Origin: Arcicella sp038230735
Lineage (GTDB): Bacteria > Bacteroidota > Bacteroidia > Cytophagales > Spirosomataceae
Direction of reading: 5' to 3'
Length of the DNA: 64,000 bases
Assembly: GCA_038230735.1 (NCBI GenBank)
Contig: JBBRMR010000003.1
Span: forward strand, 62,001 to 126,000
In this document: in pieces, positions 55,388 to 63,406 of the stretch
How the letters are laid out: every line of letters begins with the position of its first letter
Numbering within the stretch: position 1 is the first letter of the stretch
The notes under the pieces: generated by a model
Seen by the model: only the letters and a program-made list of their open reading frames with translations
Databases searched by the model: none
What the model was told of the DNA's origin: nothing
Program-made: the position numbers and the translations under genes

Positions 55388-56590
55388 TTAATTTTCCTCC
55401 TTTACCTGTTGCAATAATTCCGTGAATGCCTCCATCAACAAAATGCGATGTTCTTCGGATAATCCATTTTCTTTTTCCAAACGCTTCATCAAAATATCCG
55501 TTTCGTTGATGTCGTCAATATTTTGCCCTTCGTGAAAGAGTTGGTCGGTGCTGCTTACTTCATTATTAAACCTGATTCGGTGTTTGAGAATCATCGTTTT
55601 TTCATCGTCAAAAATCGTAACAATTTCATTTAATTCTCTGATAAGTAAGGGGTTATACAATTCTTCAATTACTTCAATTTCCAAAAATGCTTTTAAAGCT
55701 GATTCATGGGCAAAACCCGTCAAAAGGCTTTTCATTTTCAAGAAATCGCCCGTCATTTTTTTAAGAATTCTGAATTTGGGAACCGTAATTTCTTCTATTT
55801 TCTGAATTTTTCCCGAAGAAATTTCTAATTCAATCACAATTTTCAAATCATCTTTTTCACTAAAACTCAAAGCAATGGGCGAACCCGAATAACGAATATG
55901 CTCTTTCCCTCCAACTCTTTGGGGGCGGTGAATATGCCCCAGAGCCACGTAATCAAAGGTTTCTGAGAAATCTGCTTCGCCAAAAGCTGCCAAATTTCCA
56001 ATCTGTATTTCTCGTTCAGATTCGGACGTTATGGAGCCATTTGCGTATAAATGCCCCATCGCAATCACGGGCGTACTTGCATGACGTTCATGACAAAGAT
56101 TTGCCAATATATCGTAGTGATTTTTGATGCCGTTTCTCACCGCATCCACCCTTCCTTGCACACTTTCGGCTTGGATGGCTTGGCGAATATCCATGTCTCT
56201 GAGGTAGGGAACGGCACAAATAATGACTTCGCCCAAATCAATAATTTCATCCTCAATATTGGCAGTTGCCCCACCGATAACTACCACGTCCAACATCGCC
56301 AAAATATCTTTGGGAGCATTCAGCATCGAAGCCGAATCATGGTTACCACCCGTGATAATAATTTTGCATTTTTGCTCAATCATTTTCCGAAGAAACCAAT
56401 AATACAAGGCACGAGCTTCGGTGGGTGGATTGGAGAGGTCAAAAACATCACCCGAAATCAATAAAACGTCAATTTTACGCTCTTTTATGGTGTCGATGAG
56501 CCATTCAAAAAAGAGTTGATGTTCTTCTGTAAGTTCTTGTTTATAAAGTTTTTTACCCAAATGCCAGTCGGCAGTATGCAGAATTTTCAT
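55388..56590 (-). CDS. sbcD: SbcD nuclease subunit
   Basis: A 400-residue Mre11-type metallophosphoesterase: ILHTADWHLGKKLY (metal Asp/His), LISGDVFDLSNP, ITGGNHDSASML, YVALGHIHRPQRVGG. It forms the SbcCD nuclease with the product of the adjacent downstream gene; stop and start are adjacent, so they are translated together. Confidence 0.96.
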   Translation of the reverse strand: MKILHTADWHLGKKLYKQELTEEHQLFFEWLIDTIKERKIDVLLISGDVFDLSNPPTEARALYYWFLRKMIEQKCKIIITGGNHDSASMLNAPKDILAMLDVVVIGGATANIEDEIIDLGEVIICAVPYLRDMDIRQAIQAESVQGRVDAVRNGIKNHYDILANLCHERHASTPVIAMGHLYANGSITSESEREIQIGNLAAFGEADFSETFDYVALGHIHRPQRVGGKEHIRYSGSPIALSFSEKDDLKIVIELEISSGKIQKIEEITVPKFRILKKMTGDFLKMKSLLTGFAHESALKAFLEIEVIEELYNPLLIRELNEIVTIFDDEKTMILKHRIRFNNEVSSTDQLFHEGQNIDDINETDILMKRLEKENGLSEEHRILLMEAFTELLQQVKEEN

Positions 56591-56703
56591 GTATTTTAGG
56601 AAAAATTAAGGGATGCAAATTAGCGAAATATTCACCGTTCAACAAGGTGGATTTCGTGTTTTGAAAGAATTAATGTATTTTTAAAAAAATCATCCCAAAA
56701 ACC

Positions 56704-57309
56704 ATGCTTCGCAAACTCATTCGGCTTATTCCTTTGTTATTAATTATCGTCTTTGCTATCTTCGTTTGGGAGAAAGTCAAGGGCTTTAAAAACCCTTTTG
56801 GTGGGGGCGAAGTAGAGGTTTCGCACAATGCTCTGTTGCAAAAAATCACTTCGATGGGAAAGTTGGAATTGGTCAAATATAATTTCAGAGATGTCGTTGA
56901 AAGCAAAATCAAGAAGGACTTACTGCCCGATGCCAAAGTGCTTTTAATAGTATCGGGCGAGGCGACAGGTTGTTTGGATTTAACCAAAATCAGAGTGGCG
57001 GATATTGAGGAAGGTTCCGATACTTTGGTGGTTCATTTACCCGAGCCAGAGATTTGTAATTATAAGATAGACCACTCAAAATCAAAGGTTTATAATACGG
57101 AATACGCTTTTTTGGACGAAGGTGTTTTGATTGACCAAGCCTTCAAAAAAGCGGAAAACGAAGTAGTAAAAAATGCCCAATCAATGGGCATTTTGGAACA
57201 AACCAAGAAATCTGCGGAACAAATTTTGAAACCTTTTTTAGAGAATGTCTCCAAGAAAAAAGTGGTGCTAAGATATGCTTTGAAGGATAGTCCGAGAGAG
57301 TTGAGATAG
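56704..57309 (+). CDS. DUF4230 protein
   Basis: A 201-residue protein with an N-terminal membrane anchor (about 6-22, IRLIPLLLIIVFAIFVW) and a DUF4230 body: ALLQKITSMGKLELVKYNFRDVVE, VLLIVSGEATGCLDLTKI, VVHLPEPEICNYKID, which looks like a periplasmic or extracellular beta domain. Common in Bacteroidota, function unknown. Convergent with the quinone oxidoreductase, whose stop codon is adjacent to its own. Confidence 0.88.
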   Translation: MLRKLIRLIPLLLIIVFAIFVWEKVKGFKNPFGGGEVEVSHNALLQKITSMGKLELVKYNFRDVVESKIKKDLLPDAKVLLIVSGEATGCLDLTKIRVADIEEGSDTLVVHLPEPEICNYKIDHSKSKVYNTEYAFLDEGVLIDQAFKKAENEVVKNAQSMGILEQTKKSAEQILKPFLENVSKKKVVLRYALKDSPRELR

Positions 57310-58284
57310 TTAACTCACAATCACCACTTTCCCCATTACCTTTCTATCCAGCATTTCATACAATGCCTCGGATGTTTGCTCAAAGGTATATTGGGCGTGG
57401 ATGTGAGGTTTTAGATTTCCTTCGGCAATGAAACCTAACAACTCTTTGAAGTTTTGGAAACTTTCTTTGGGTTCGTTGGCAGCAAAGGCTCCCCAAAATA
57501 CGCCCACCACCGAAGCCCCTTTCAGTAAAGGTAAATTCAAAGGCAGACTTGGAATATCGCCCGCTGCAAAACCAACCACCAAATAACGCCCTTTCCAAGC
57601 AATGGAACGGAAAGCGGGTTCGGTATATTTTCCTCCTACGGGGTCATAGATTACGTCCACGCCCTTGCCACCCGTGATTTCCTTGATGCGTTCTCTTAAA
57701 TCTTCGGTCGAATAATTGATGGTTTCGGTAGCTCCGTATTTTTTACAAAGTTCTAATTTTTCATCCGTTGAAGCCGCCGCAATTACTTTTGCCCCCATGA
57801 TTCTACCCAATTCAACCGCTGCCAAACCAACGCCTCCAGCCGATCCCATGACCAATAAAGTTTCACCAGTTTTCAATTCTGCCCGATTTTTTAGGGCATG
57901 ATAGGATGTTCCATACGTGTACATAACGGACGAAGCCGTGATAAAATCTAAGCCTTCGGGCATTAGCAAAGTCGTTTTGGCATCGGCTTCAACTTCTTCG
58001 GCAAAACCGCCAAAACCTGTCAAGGAGAATACTTTATCGCCCACTTTCAAGTGAGATACGCCTTCGCCTACTTCCTTAATAATTCCCGAAACCTCTCCGC
58101 CTGGCGAAAATGGCATGGGTGGTTTTATTTGGTATTTCCCTTGAATAATCAAGGTATCAGGGAAGTTTACGCCACAGGCTTTTACACTGATAACGACCTT
58201 TCCTTTTGAGGCAATTGGAGATGCAACCTCCTCAACCACAAGGGTTTCGGGTGGTCCGTAGGTTTTACAAAGTACAGCTTTCAT
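57310..58284 (-). CDS. NADPH:quinone oxidoreductase family protein
   Basis: A 324-residue zinc-independent medium-chain dehydrogenase/reductase. Catalytic-domain start AVLCKTYGPPETLVVEEV, the CGVNFPDTLIIQGKYQ block, PGGEVSGIIKEVG, and the NADPH-binding GSAGGVGLAAVELGRIMGA. The zinc-ligand cysteines of the alcohol-dehydrogenase branch are absent, as expected for quinone reductases. Reduces quinones or enones; exact substrate unknown. Confidence 0.92.
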   Translation of the reverse strand: MKAVLCKTYGPPETLVVEEVASPIASKGKVVISVKACGVNFPDTLIIQGKYQIKPPMPFSPGGEVSGIIKEVGEGVSHLKVGDKVFSLTGFGGFAEEVEADAKTTLLMPEGLDFITASSVMYTYGTSYHALKNRAELKTGETLLVMGSAGGVGLAAVELGRIMGAKVIAAASTDEKLELCKKYGATETINYSTEDLRERIKEITGGKGVDVIYDPVGGKYTEPAFRSIAWKGRYLVVGFAAGDIPSLPLNLPLLKGASVVGVFWGAFAANEPKESFQNFKELLGFIAEGNLKPHIHAQYTFEQTSEALYEMLDRKVMGKVVIVS

Positions 58285-58383
58285 GTATTAATTGTTGAAT
58301 TGTTAAATTATTGGATTGTTGAATATAGACATTGAAATAATGAAATACAAATAGCCGTTAATTCAACTTCTATACAAAAACAA

Positions 58384-58421
58384 AAAATCCCCACAAACAT
58401 TAATATGTCTGTAGGGATTTT
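58384..58421 (-). terminator. Terminator after the DUF1573 gene
   Basis: An imperfect 17-bp stem (AAAATCCC...GGGATTTT with two mismatches) around TAAT, 26 bp after the stop on the minus strand. Confidence 0.65.
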
Positions 58422-58447
58422 ATTTACGAAGTAAAATATTTGTAATA

Positions 58448-58948
58448 CTATTTAGTACCTGATTTTTTACGAGTGGTTGCTTTTACAGCCGCTGGTGCTG
58501 GTGCAGCTACGGGTGCAGCAGCAGGAGCTACTTTAGAAACCACTGGTGCTGGCTCAACTTTTTTCTCATCTGCCGCAGCCTTTGGGTTTACTTCACCTTT
58601 GATGGTCAAAGCAATTTGTGGAGTTTCAGAATTACTGATAACAGTGATATTTTTGTTGAAGTTTCCTGGACGACCCGATGAATTGAAAGAAGCCTTTACA
58701 AAACCTGTTTTACCTGGCATAACTGGCTCTTTTGTCCAATCTGGTGTTGTGCAACCACATGAAGGCTGTGCGTTTGAGATTACTACGGGAGCAGTTCCTG
58801 TGTTAGTGAACTCGAAAGTATAGGCTGCCTGAACGCCTTCTTCCACTTTACCAAAATCGTGAGATTCAGTTTTGAATTTGATAACTCCTTGTGCGTTAGC
58901 GAATGTGGCTACGAACAAAAATGCGAATACAAAAAGTAATTTTTTCAT
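58448..58948 (-). CDS. Secreted DUF1573 protein
   Basis: A 166-residue exported protein with a signal peptide (LLFVFAFLFVATFANAQ), then a DUF1573 immunoglobulin-like domain: HDFGKVEEGVQAAYTFEFTN, QPSCGCTTPDW (conserved CGC), KASFNSSGRPGNFNKNITV. The tail from about residue 127 is Ala/Pro/Val/Lys-rich (APVVSKVAPAAAP), low complexity and probably unstructured. Function unknown; DUF1573 proteins are abundant in the Bacteroidota envelope. Confidence 0.9.
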   Translation of the reverse strand: MKKLLFVFAFLFVATFANAQGVIKFKTESHDFGKVEEGVQAAYTFEFTNTGTAPVVISNAQPSCGCTTPDWTKEPVMPGKTGFVKASFNSSGRPGNFNKNITVISNSETPQIALTIKGEVNPKAAADEKKVEPAPVVSKVAPAAAPVAAPAPAAVKATTRKKSGTK

Positions 58949-59136
58949 GATTAATGTTTGATTTGTTGTTTAATTTTTATGATACCTAAATGTTGTTTGA
59001 AGGAATGAGATTTTATTTTGATTGAAAAGATTTTGAGCAAATTTTGAAGAAATAAATGATTAAAACAACCATAGAATATTCTTTAAATCTCTTACTCAAT
59101 ACTTATTCATTAATACTAAATCACTCTTTCACAAAA

Positions 59137-59167
59137 CAAAAGTAAATGTTGTGAACAGGTTTGCAAA
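59137..59167 (-). promoter_or_regulatory. Promoter of the DUF1573 gene
   Basis: Minus-strand TTTG (59164-59167), 19-bp gap, TACTTTTG (59137-59144): an exact match to TTTG-N19-TAnnTTTG. It leaves a leader of about 180 nt. Confidence 0.75.
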
Positions 59168-59205
59168 ATCTTTGCCAATCTTTAACAAATCATTAACAAT
59201 CTAAT

Positions 59206-59325
59206 TTTAGGGGTTAGGGGCTGGGGATTAGGGGTTAGAAGGAAAACTGTAAAGATTATTTCAACGTTATTAAACTGAAAATCATCTTGCCCCAAACCCC
59301 TAATCCCTAAATCCTAATCCCTAAA
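59206..59325. repeat. Degenerate inverted repeat of GGGGATTAGGGG units
   Basis: The left arm (59206-59240) repeats TTAGGGG and GGATTAGGGG, the right arm (59290-59325) repeats their complements (AACCCCTAATCCCTAA). Both arms are internally repetitive. It ends just before the plus-strand promoter. Confidence 0.65.
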
Positions 59326-59328
59326 CTA

Positions 59329-59360
59329 TTTGTTGTACTAATTAAATTTTTGTATTTTTG
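59329..59360 (+). promoter_or_regulatory. Promoter of the E1 dehydrogenase gene
   Basis: TTTG (59329-59332), 20-bp gap, TATTTTTG (59353-59360). The transcript would start near 59367 and carry a leader of about 160 nt that includes the AACATCGAA repeats. Confidence 0.7.
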
Positions 59361-59396
59361 AAGGAAAATTGATGTTTGGTTCGGGCGGCGTTCCGC

Positions 59397-59520
59397 TTCG
59401 ATGTTCGATGCTCGGGGTTTTATATTTGGTTTCAAATTTAACCATTAATATACAAACGAATTCACTTTAAACATCGAATATCAAAATCCGAACATCGAAC
59501 AACGAACCCCAAACATCGAA
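59397..59520. repeat. AACATCGAA repeats, three direct copies 21 bp apart and one inverted
   Basis: Direct copies at 59470-59478, 59491-59499 and 59512-59520, spaced exactly 21 bp; an inverted copy at 59397-59405. The last ends six bases before the start codon of the E1 gene. Two helical turns of spacing would suit a row of protein sites, or this is the arm of a decayed palindromic repeat. Confidence 0.7.
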
Positions 59521-59526
59521 ACTCTC

Positions 59527-61935
59527 TTGGAAAATACATTACTCTCCGAAGTCTTAACGTTTAGCAAAGAATCTGTCTTGGCTGATTACCAACTCGCTCG
59601 CATGAGTCGAGAATGTAGTCTATTGGTCAGGAAAGAGGTTTTTTCGGGTCATGCCAAGTTTGGAATTTATGGTGATGGCAAGGAAATGTGCCAAATTGCC
59701 CTTGCCCGTGCCATGCAAGCAGGTGATTTCGTTTCGGGATATTACCGTGACCAAACCATTGTGGCGGCAGTTGGAGACATGACTTGGACACAATATTTCT
59801 CTCAACTTTACGGACACCCCGACATCGCTTTCGACCCACACACGGGCGGACGGACGATGAACAATCACCATGCTACTCGTTGGTTGGATGAGGAGGGGAA
59901 ATGGCTTGACCAAACCAAATCATACAATTCAATGGCGGGGGTTTCTTCAACGGCTGGGCAGATGCCTCGGGCAGTTGGAGCGGCTTATGCTTCAAAATTA
60001 TATCGCCAATCGGCTGATTTACAGGAGGTTTCGGAAAAATTCACTCGTGGGGGTAATGAAGTTTGTTTCTCAACCATCGGCGATGCTTCCACTTCGGAAG
60101 GAATGTTTTTGGAATGTGTTAATGCGGCTGGGGTTTTGCAGATTCCGTTAGTAATGTCGGTTTGGGATGATGGCTACGGTATTTCTGTACCTTCCGAATT
60201 TCAAACGACAAAATCTTCTATTTCTAAGGCTTTGGCAGGTTTTCAACGCAATAAAGACGGAGCAGGTTTAGAGATTATCGCCGTGAAAGCCTGGGATTAT
60301 GTTGGGTTGATGGAAGCCTATCAAAAAGCGGCAACTTTGGCTCGTGATTTTCACATTCCTTCATTGATTCACGTGGAGGAAGTTACACAACAGCAAGGAC
60401 ATTCGGCTTCGGGGTCGCATGAGCGTTATAAATCTGCCGAGAGATTACAATTTGAAATAGATTTTGATTGTAATACTAAATTCCGTGAGTGGATTCTTTC
60501 CGAAGGGTTCGCTACCGAAGATGAATTGCAAGAAATTGATAGTGAGACGGTTAAGGCGGCAAGAGTTTTTCAGAAAACCGCTTGGTCTGCCTACATGGAT
60601 TCCGTAAAACCTGAACGTGAAGATGCCCTTTCGTTGATGTATCAGGCGGCTTCGGAAAGCAAAAGTGGTGCGGAAGTAAAAGCCATAGCTGAGGATTTAC
60701 GCAAAGCCGTGAACCCCATTCACCACGAAAATGTGGTGGCGGTGAGAAAGGTTTTACGTGCATTACGTTTTGAAGAATCGTCCACAAAACAAGGCTTGAA
60801 AGAATGGTTAGCCAAAACTGCCGAGAAGAATTTTGACCGTTTTGATTCCCATCAATACAGCGTTTCAGACGAATCTCCGCTAAAAATGAAAGCCGTTATA
60901 CCCGTGTATGATGCCACTTCGCCAAGTGTGGACGGACGGGAGATTTTGAACAAAAACTTCGATCATTTATTGACGATTGACCCACGAATTTTTATTTTGG
61001 GGGAAGATGTCGGTAAAATTGGTGACGTAAACCAAACACTGGCGGGGCTTCAAGAAAAACACGGAGATTTAAGAATTACCGATACTGGAATTCGGGAGAT
61101 GACCATCGTAGGACAAGGCATCGGGGCGGCAATGCGTGGACTTCGCCCCATTATCGAAATTCAATATTTAGACTATATTTTCTATCCATTTGCTACGCTT
61201 TCGGACGATTTGGCTTGTCTGCATTATCGCACCGTGGGCGGACAAAAAGCTCCTTTAATTATCCGTACTCGTGGGCATCGTTTAGAAGGAATATGGCACT
61301 CAGGCTCTCCCATGGCAGTTTTATTAGGTGGACTCAGGGGCGTACACTTGTGCGTACCTCGAAACATGACCCAAGCCGCAGGGATGTATAATACCCTCCT
61401 AAATTCAGATGACCCTGCCATTGTGGTGGAATGTTTGAATGGCTACCGTTTGAAAGAAAAATTGCCCAACAACCTTTCCGAAATGCGAGTGCCTTTAGGC
61501 GTGCCAGAGGTGATACGTGACGGAAGAGACATCACCATTGTAACGTATGGTTCGATGTGCAGAATTGTCATGGAAGCCGCCCGACAGTTGGAAGAAATTG
61601 ATATTTCGGTGGAAGTAATTGACATTCAGACGCTTTTGCCTTTTGATATAACCCATAAAATTGTGGAATCTATCAAAAAGACTAATCGAGTGATTTTTGC
61701 GGATGAAGATATGCCAGGCGGAGGTTCGGCGTATATGATGCAGCACGTTTTGGACGAGCAAAATGCCTTCCGTTATCTTGATTCAAAACCCGTATGTATG
61801 TCGGCAGTTCCCCACCGCCCAGCGTATAGTTCAGACGGTGATTATTTCTCAAAACCCAATGCCGAGAATGTTTTTGATACTGCCTATACGATGATGCACG
61901 AGTTTAATCCAGAGAGGTTTCCTTTGATTTATTAG
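59527..61935 (+). CDS. 2-oxoacid dehydrogenase E1, fused alpha and beta subunits
   Basis: An 802-residue thiamine-diphosphate enzyme, probably branched-chain 2-oxoacid dehydrogenase E1. The alpha half (about 1-440) has the TPP motif GDASTSEGMFLECVNAAG (GD at 185-186, N near the end) and HVEEVTQQQGHSASGSHERY; the beta half (about 455-802) has ILGEDVGKIGDVNQTLAG, RITDTGIREMTIVGQGIGAAM, IEIQYLDYIFYPFATLSDD and VSVEVIDIQTLLPFD-like strands. Fusion of the two chains is usual in Bacteroidota. Start is TTG at 59527, since no in-frame ATG exists before residue 25 and the family N-terminus begins near here. E2 and E3 genes are not adjacent. Confidence 0.92.
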   Translation: MENTLLSEVLTFSKESVLADYQLARMSRECSLLVRKEVFSGHAKFGIYGDGKEMCQIALARAMQAGDFVSGYYRDQTIVAAVGDMTWTQYFSQLYGHPDIAFDPHTGGRTMNNHHATRWLDEEGKWLDQTKSYNSMAGVSSTAGQMPRAVGAAYASKLYRQSADLQEVSEKFTRGGNEVCFSTIGDASTSEGMFLECVNAAGVLQIPLVMSVWDDGYGISVPSEFQTTKSSISKALAGFQRNKDGAGLEIIAVKAWDYVGLMEAYQKAATLARDFHIPSLIHVEEVTQQQGHSASGSHERYKSAERLQFEIDFDCNTKFREWILSEGFATEDELQEIDSETVKAARVFQKTAWSAYMDSVKPEREDALSLMYQAASESKSGAEVKAIAEDLRKAVNPIHHENVVAVRKVLRALRFEESSTKQGLKEWLAKTAEKNFDRFDSHQYSVSDESPLKMKAVIPVYDATSPSVDGREILNKNFDHLLTIDPRIFILGEDVGKIGDVNQTLAGLQEKHGDLRITDTGIREMTIVGQGIGAAMRGLRPIIEIQYLDYIFYPFATLSDDLACLHYRTVGGQKAPLIIRTRGHRLEGIWHSGSPMAVLLGGLRGVHLCVPRNMTQAAGMYNTLLNSDDPAIVVECLNGYRLKEKLPNNLSEMRVPLGVPEVIRDGRDITIVTYGSMCRIVMEAARQLEEIDISVEVIDIQTLLPFDITHKIVESIKKTNRVIFADEDMPGGGSAYMMQHVLDEQNAFRYLDSKPVCMSAVPHRPAYSSDGDYFSKPNAENVFDTAYTMMHEFNPERFPLIY

Positions 61936-61941
61936 TATGGT

Positions 61942-62093
61942 TATGCGGTGACAAATTGGCACCGCATAGCTGATATTAAGGACTCATTAACGATATTTGT
62001 AAGTATGCGGTCACAATTTGTGACCGCATAAAGTAGCCATACGAGGCGTATAGACAATAAATAGGGTATGCGGTTGCAATTTGCAACCGCATA
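61942..62093. repeat. Three 27-nt palindromes in a row
   Basis: Copies at 61942-61968, 62004-62030 and 62067-62093, all of the form TATGCGGTnnCAA-T-TTGnnACCGCATA, with about 62 bp between centres. Copies 2 and 3 are perfect (13-bp arms, one central base); the variable pair nn is CA/TG in copy 2 and TG/CA in copy 3, so changes in one arm are matched in the other. Copy 1 has one mismatch. They lie between the E1 gene and the ORF6N gene. Confidence 0.9.
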
Positions 62094-62120
62094 CCATTAA
62101 CCACTAATAAAAAATAAACA

Positions 62121-62627
62121 ATGGAACTTACCCTTATTCAAACCAGAATTTACGAAGTACGTGGACAAAAAGTAATGTTAGATTTTGACCTTGCCGAGTT
62201 GTATGAGGTCTTAACTAAAAACTTAAATCTTGCCGTAAAGAGAAATTCTAAAAGATTTCCAGAAGATTTTATGTTTCAAATAACAAAAGAAGAATGGCAA
62301 ACCATGTCATCACAAATTGTGACGACATCTGAACAATTAAAACGTAACACGTCAAATACGCCCTACGCTTTTACAGAACAAGGTTTGGCGATGTTGAGTG
62401 GTATTCTTAATTCGGATGTGGCTATTAATGTCAATATCAATATTATGAGAGCCTTTGTGATGATGAGACAATATGCTTTAAACTATCAGGATTTAGCCAC
62501 AAAAATATCAGCCTTAGAACAAAATTATAACAAACAGTTTGCTGATGTATATGAGGCATTGGATTATCTGACTAACGAAAAAGCAATTGATGTGGATAGA
62601 CCTGCGATTGGTTTTTTGAATAAATAA
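62121..62627 (+). CDS. ORF6N-domain DNA-binding protein
   Basis: A 168-residue protein with an ORF6N domain (about 8-95): IYEVRGQKVMLDFDLAELYEV, LNLAVKRNSKRFPEDFMFQITKEEW, NTPYAFTEQGLAMLSGILNSDVAINVNINIMRAFV, then a coiled coil (ISALEQNYNKQFADVYEALDYL). ORF6N/KilA-N-type domains occur in phage and in many Bacteroidota chromosomal genes; DNA binding is presumed. The segment coding for MSSQIVTTS is itself a palindrome (62304-62328) related to the three upstream copies. Confidence 0.88.
   Translation: MELTLIQTRIYEVRGQKVMLDFDLAELYEVLTKNLNLAVKRNSKRFPEDFMFQITKEEWQTMSSQIVTTSEQLKRNTSNTPYAFTEQGLAMLSGILNSDVAINVNINIMRAFVMMRQYALNYQDLATKISALEQNYNKQFADVYEALDYLTNEKAIDVDRPAIGFLNK
62304..62328. repeat. Palindrome inside the ORF6N gene
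   Basis: Twelve-base arms with one mismatch around a central A; the core TCACAAATTGTGA matches the core of palindrome copy 2 upstream (TCACAATTTGTGA read on the other strand). Confidence 0.75.
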
Positions 62628-62673
62628 TTAGAACTTTATACTTAATTTTCCACAAAAACTTCCACAAAAAACA

Positions 62674-62859
62674 ATGAAAAAAATCTATCAAATCACCCTA
62701 TTTTTACTATTCCATTACACCGCATTTAGCCAAACGATTTCTTCCAATGCTCCTTTGTGCGGCAACCAAAACCTTACGCTTGAACTCTCGGCTACGGGTG
62801 GCAGCACCTACGCATGGAAAGGACCGAATGGTTTTGTTTCCACCCTGCAAAACCAATAA
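62674..62859 (+). pseudogene. Truncated secreted adhesin-like fragment
   Basis: A 61-residue frame: signal peptide (YQITLFLLFHYTAFSQ), then SSNAPLCGNQNLTLELSATGG and STYAWKGPNGFVSTLQNQ, the start of a PKD/Ig-like repeat as found in large gliding-type or T9SS-secreted proteins of Bacteroidota. A stop follows at the point where the repeat would continue, so this is probably the 5' remnant of a much longer gene. It might still be secreted as a short peptide, but that is unlikely to be functional. Confidence 0.6.
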
Positions 62860-62900
62860 AAAATCTTATCTTACCCAATAATTAAAAACTGTAAATACAA

Positions 62901-63170
62901 ATGAAGAATAGATACGTTGATTTTATAACTGATGAGCATTTTATTGCGTGTGTTGCTAACCTACACAAGTCTTATTTGAAGGCAAAAAATAATATTAGCA
63001 AAAAGAGTTTTTACACTAATAAGGTCGATGTGATTAAGCTAACATTTATTCAAAGTTTAATGATATTGATGAAGAAAGCCTTATCCAATCAGAAATTTTA
63101 CGTCAAATTGATAAACCTATTAACAATTTAATCGGGACTTTCCATGAGCAAATATTGGGAGGAATTGAAG
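62901..63170 (+). pseudogene. Eco47II-like restriction endonuclease remnant
   Basis: The frame from ATG 62901 gives MKNRYVDFITDEHFIACV and NNISKKSFYTNKVDVIKLTF, the N-terminus of an Eco47II/Sau96I-type endonuclease. Near 63040 the protein sequence continues in another frame: KFNDIDEESLIQSEILRQ and IDKPINNLIGTFHEQILGG, after which it breaks off near 63171 against the minus-strand gene. A frameshift plus 3' deletion; the catalytic part is missing. Family assignment is from memory. Confidence 0.55.
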
Positions 63171-63174
63171 TTAG

Positions 63175-63372
63175 TTATTCCAAACGAAAAGATTCGTTTA
63201 AAATTGGGGCGATGTTTTGAATTTTGAAATTATACTTTTGTTGAGTTAATTTATCAGAATCATCAAAACCGCCAGAAACATAAAGCTCTGAAAAAGACAT
63301 AGCATCCTCCTCATTTTTTGCTTCGATTCGTACAATATATTCACGTGTTAAATGAATTGTAAACTCTTCCAT
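63175..63372 (-). CDS. Small hypothetical protein
   Basis: A 65-residue acidic protein (MEEFTIHLTREYIVRIEAKNEEDAMSF-type start, then SGGFDDSDKLTQQKYNF). ATG 63372 is the natural start; the longer frame to 63420 overlaps the Mrr gene's 3' end. It follows the Mrr-like gene by 34 bp on the same strand and might be part of the same unit. Not recognised. Confidence 0.6.
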   Translation of the reverse strand: MEEFTIHLTREYIVRIEAKNEEDAMSFSELYVSGGFDDSDKLTQQKYNFKIQNIAPILNESFRLE

Positions 63373-63406
63373 TTGATTAAATTTTATGATTAAATATCGC
63401 TTTGCC

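Larger units (their letters stand above)
58949..59526. other. 578-bp divergent region with two promoters and repeats
   Basis: Spacer between DUF1573 (minus) and the E1 dehydrogenase (plus). It contains a consensus promoter for each gene (59137-59167 minus, 59329-59360 plus), one inverted repeat built from GGGATTAGGGGTTAG-type units, and a second repeat set of AACATCGAA units. No ORF of substance was seen. Confidence 0.75.

Noticed and set aside
61942..62093. Three evenly spaced repeats looked like a short CRISPR array
   Set aside because: Each unit is a full palindrome, the bases vary with compensation, and the spacers are about 36 bp of ordinary sequence with only two intervals. No cas genes are present.
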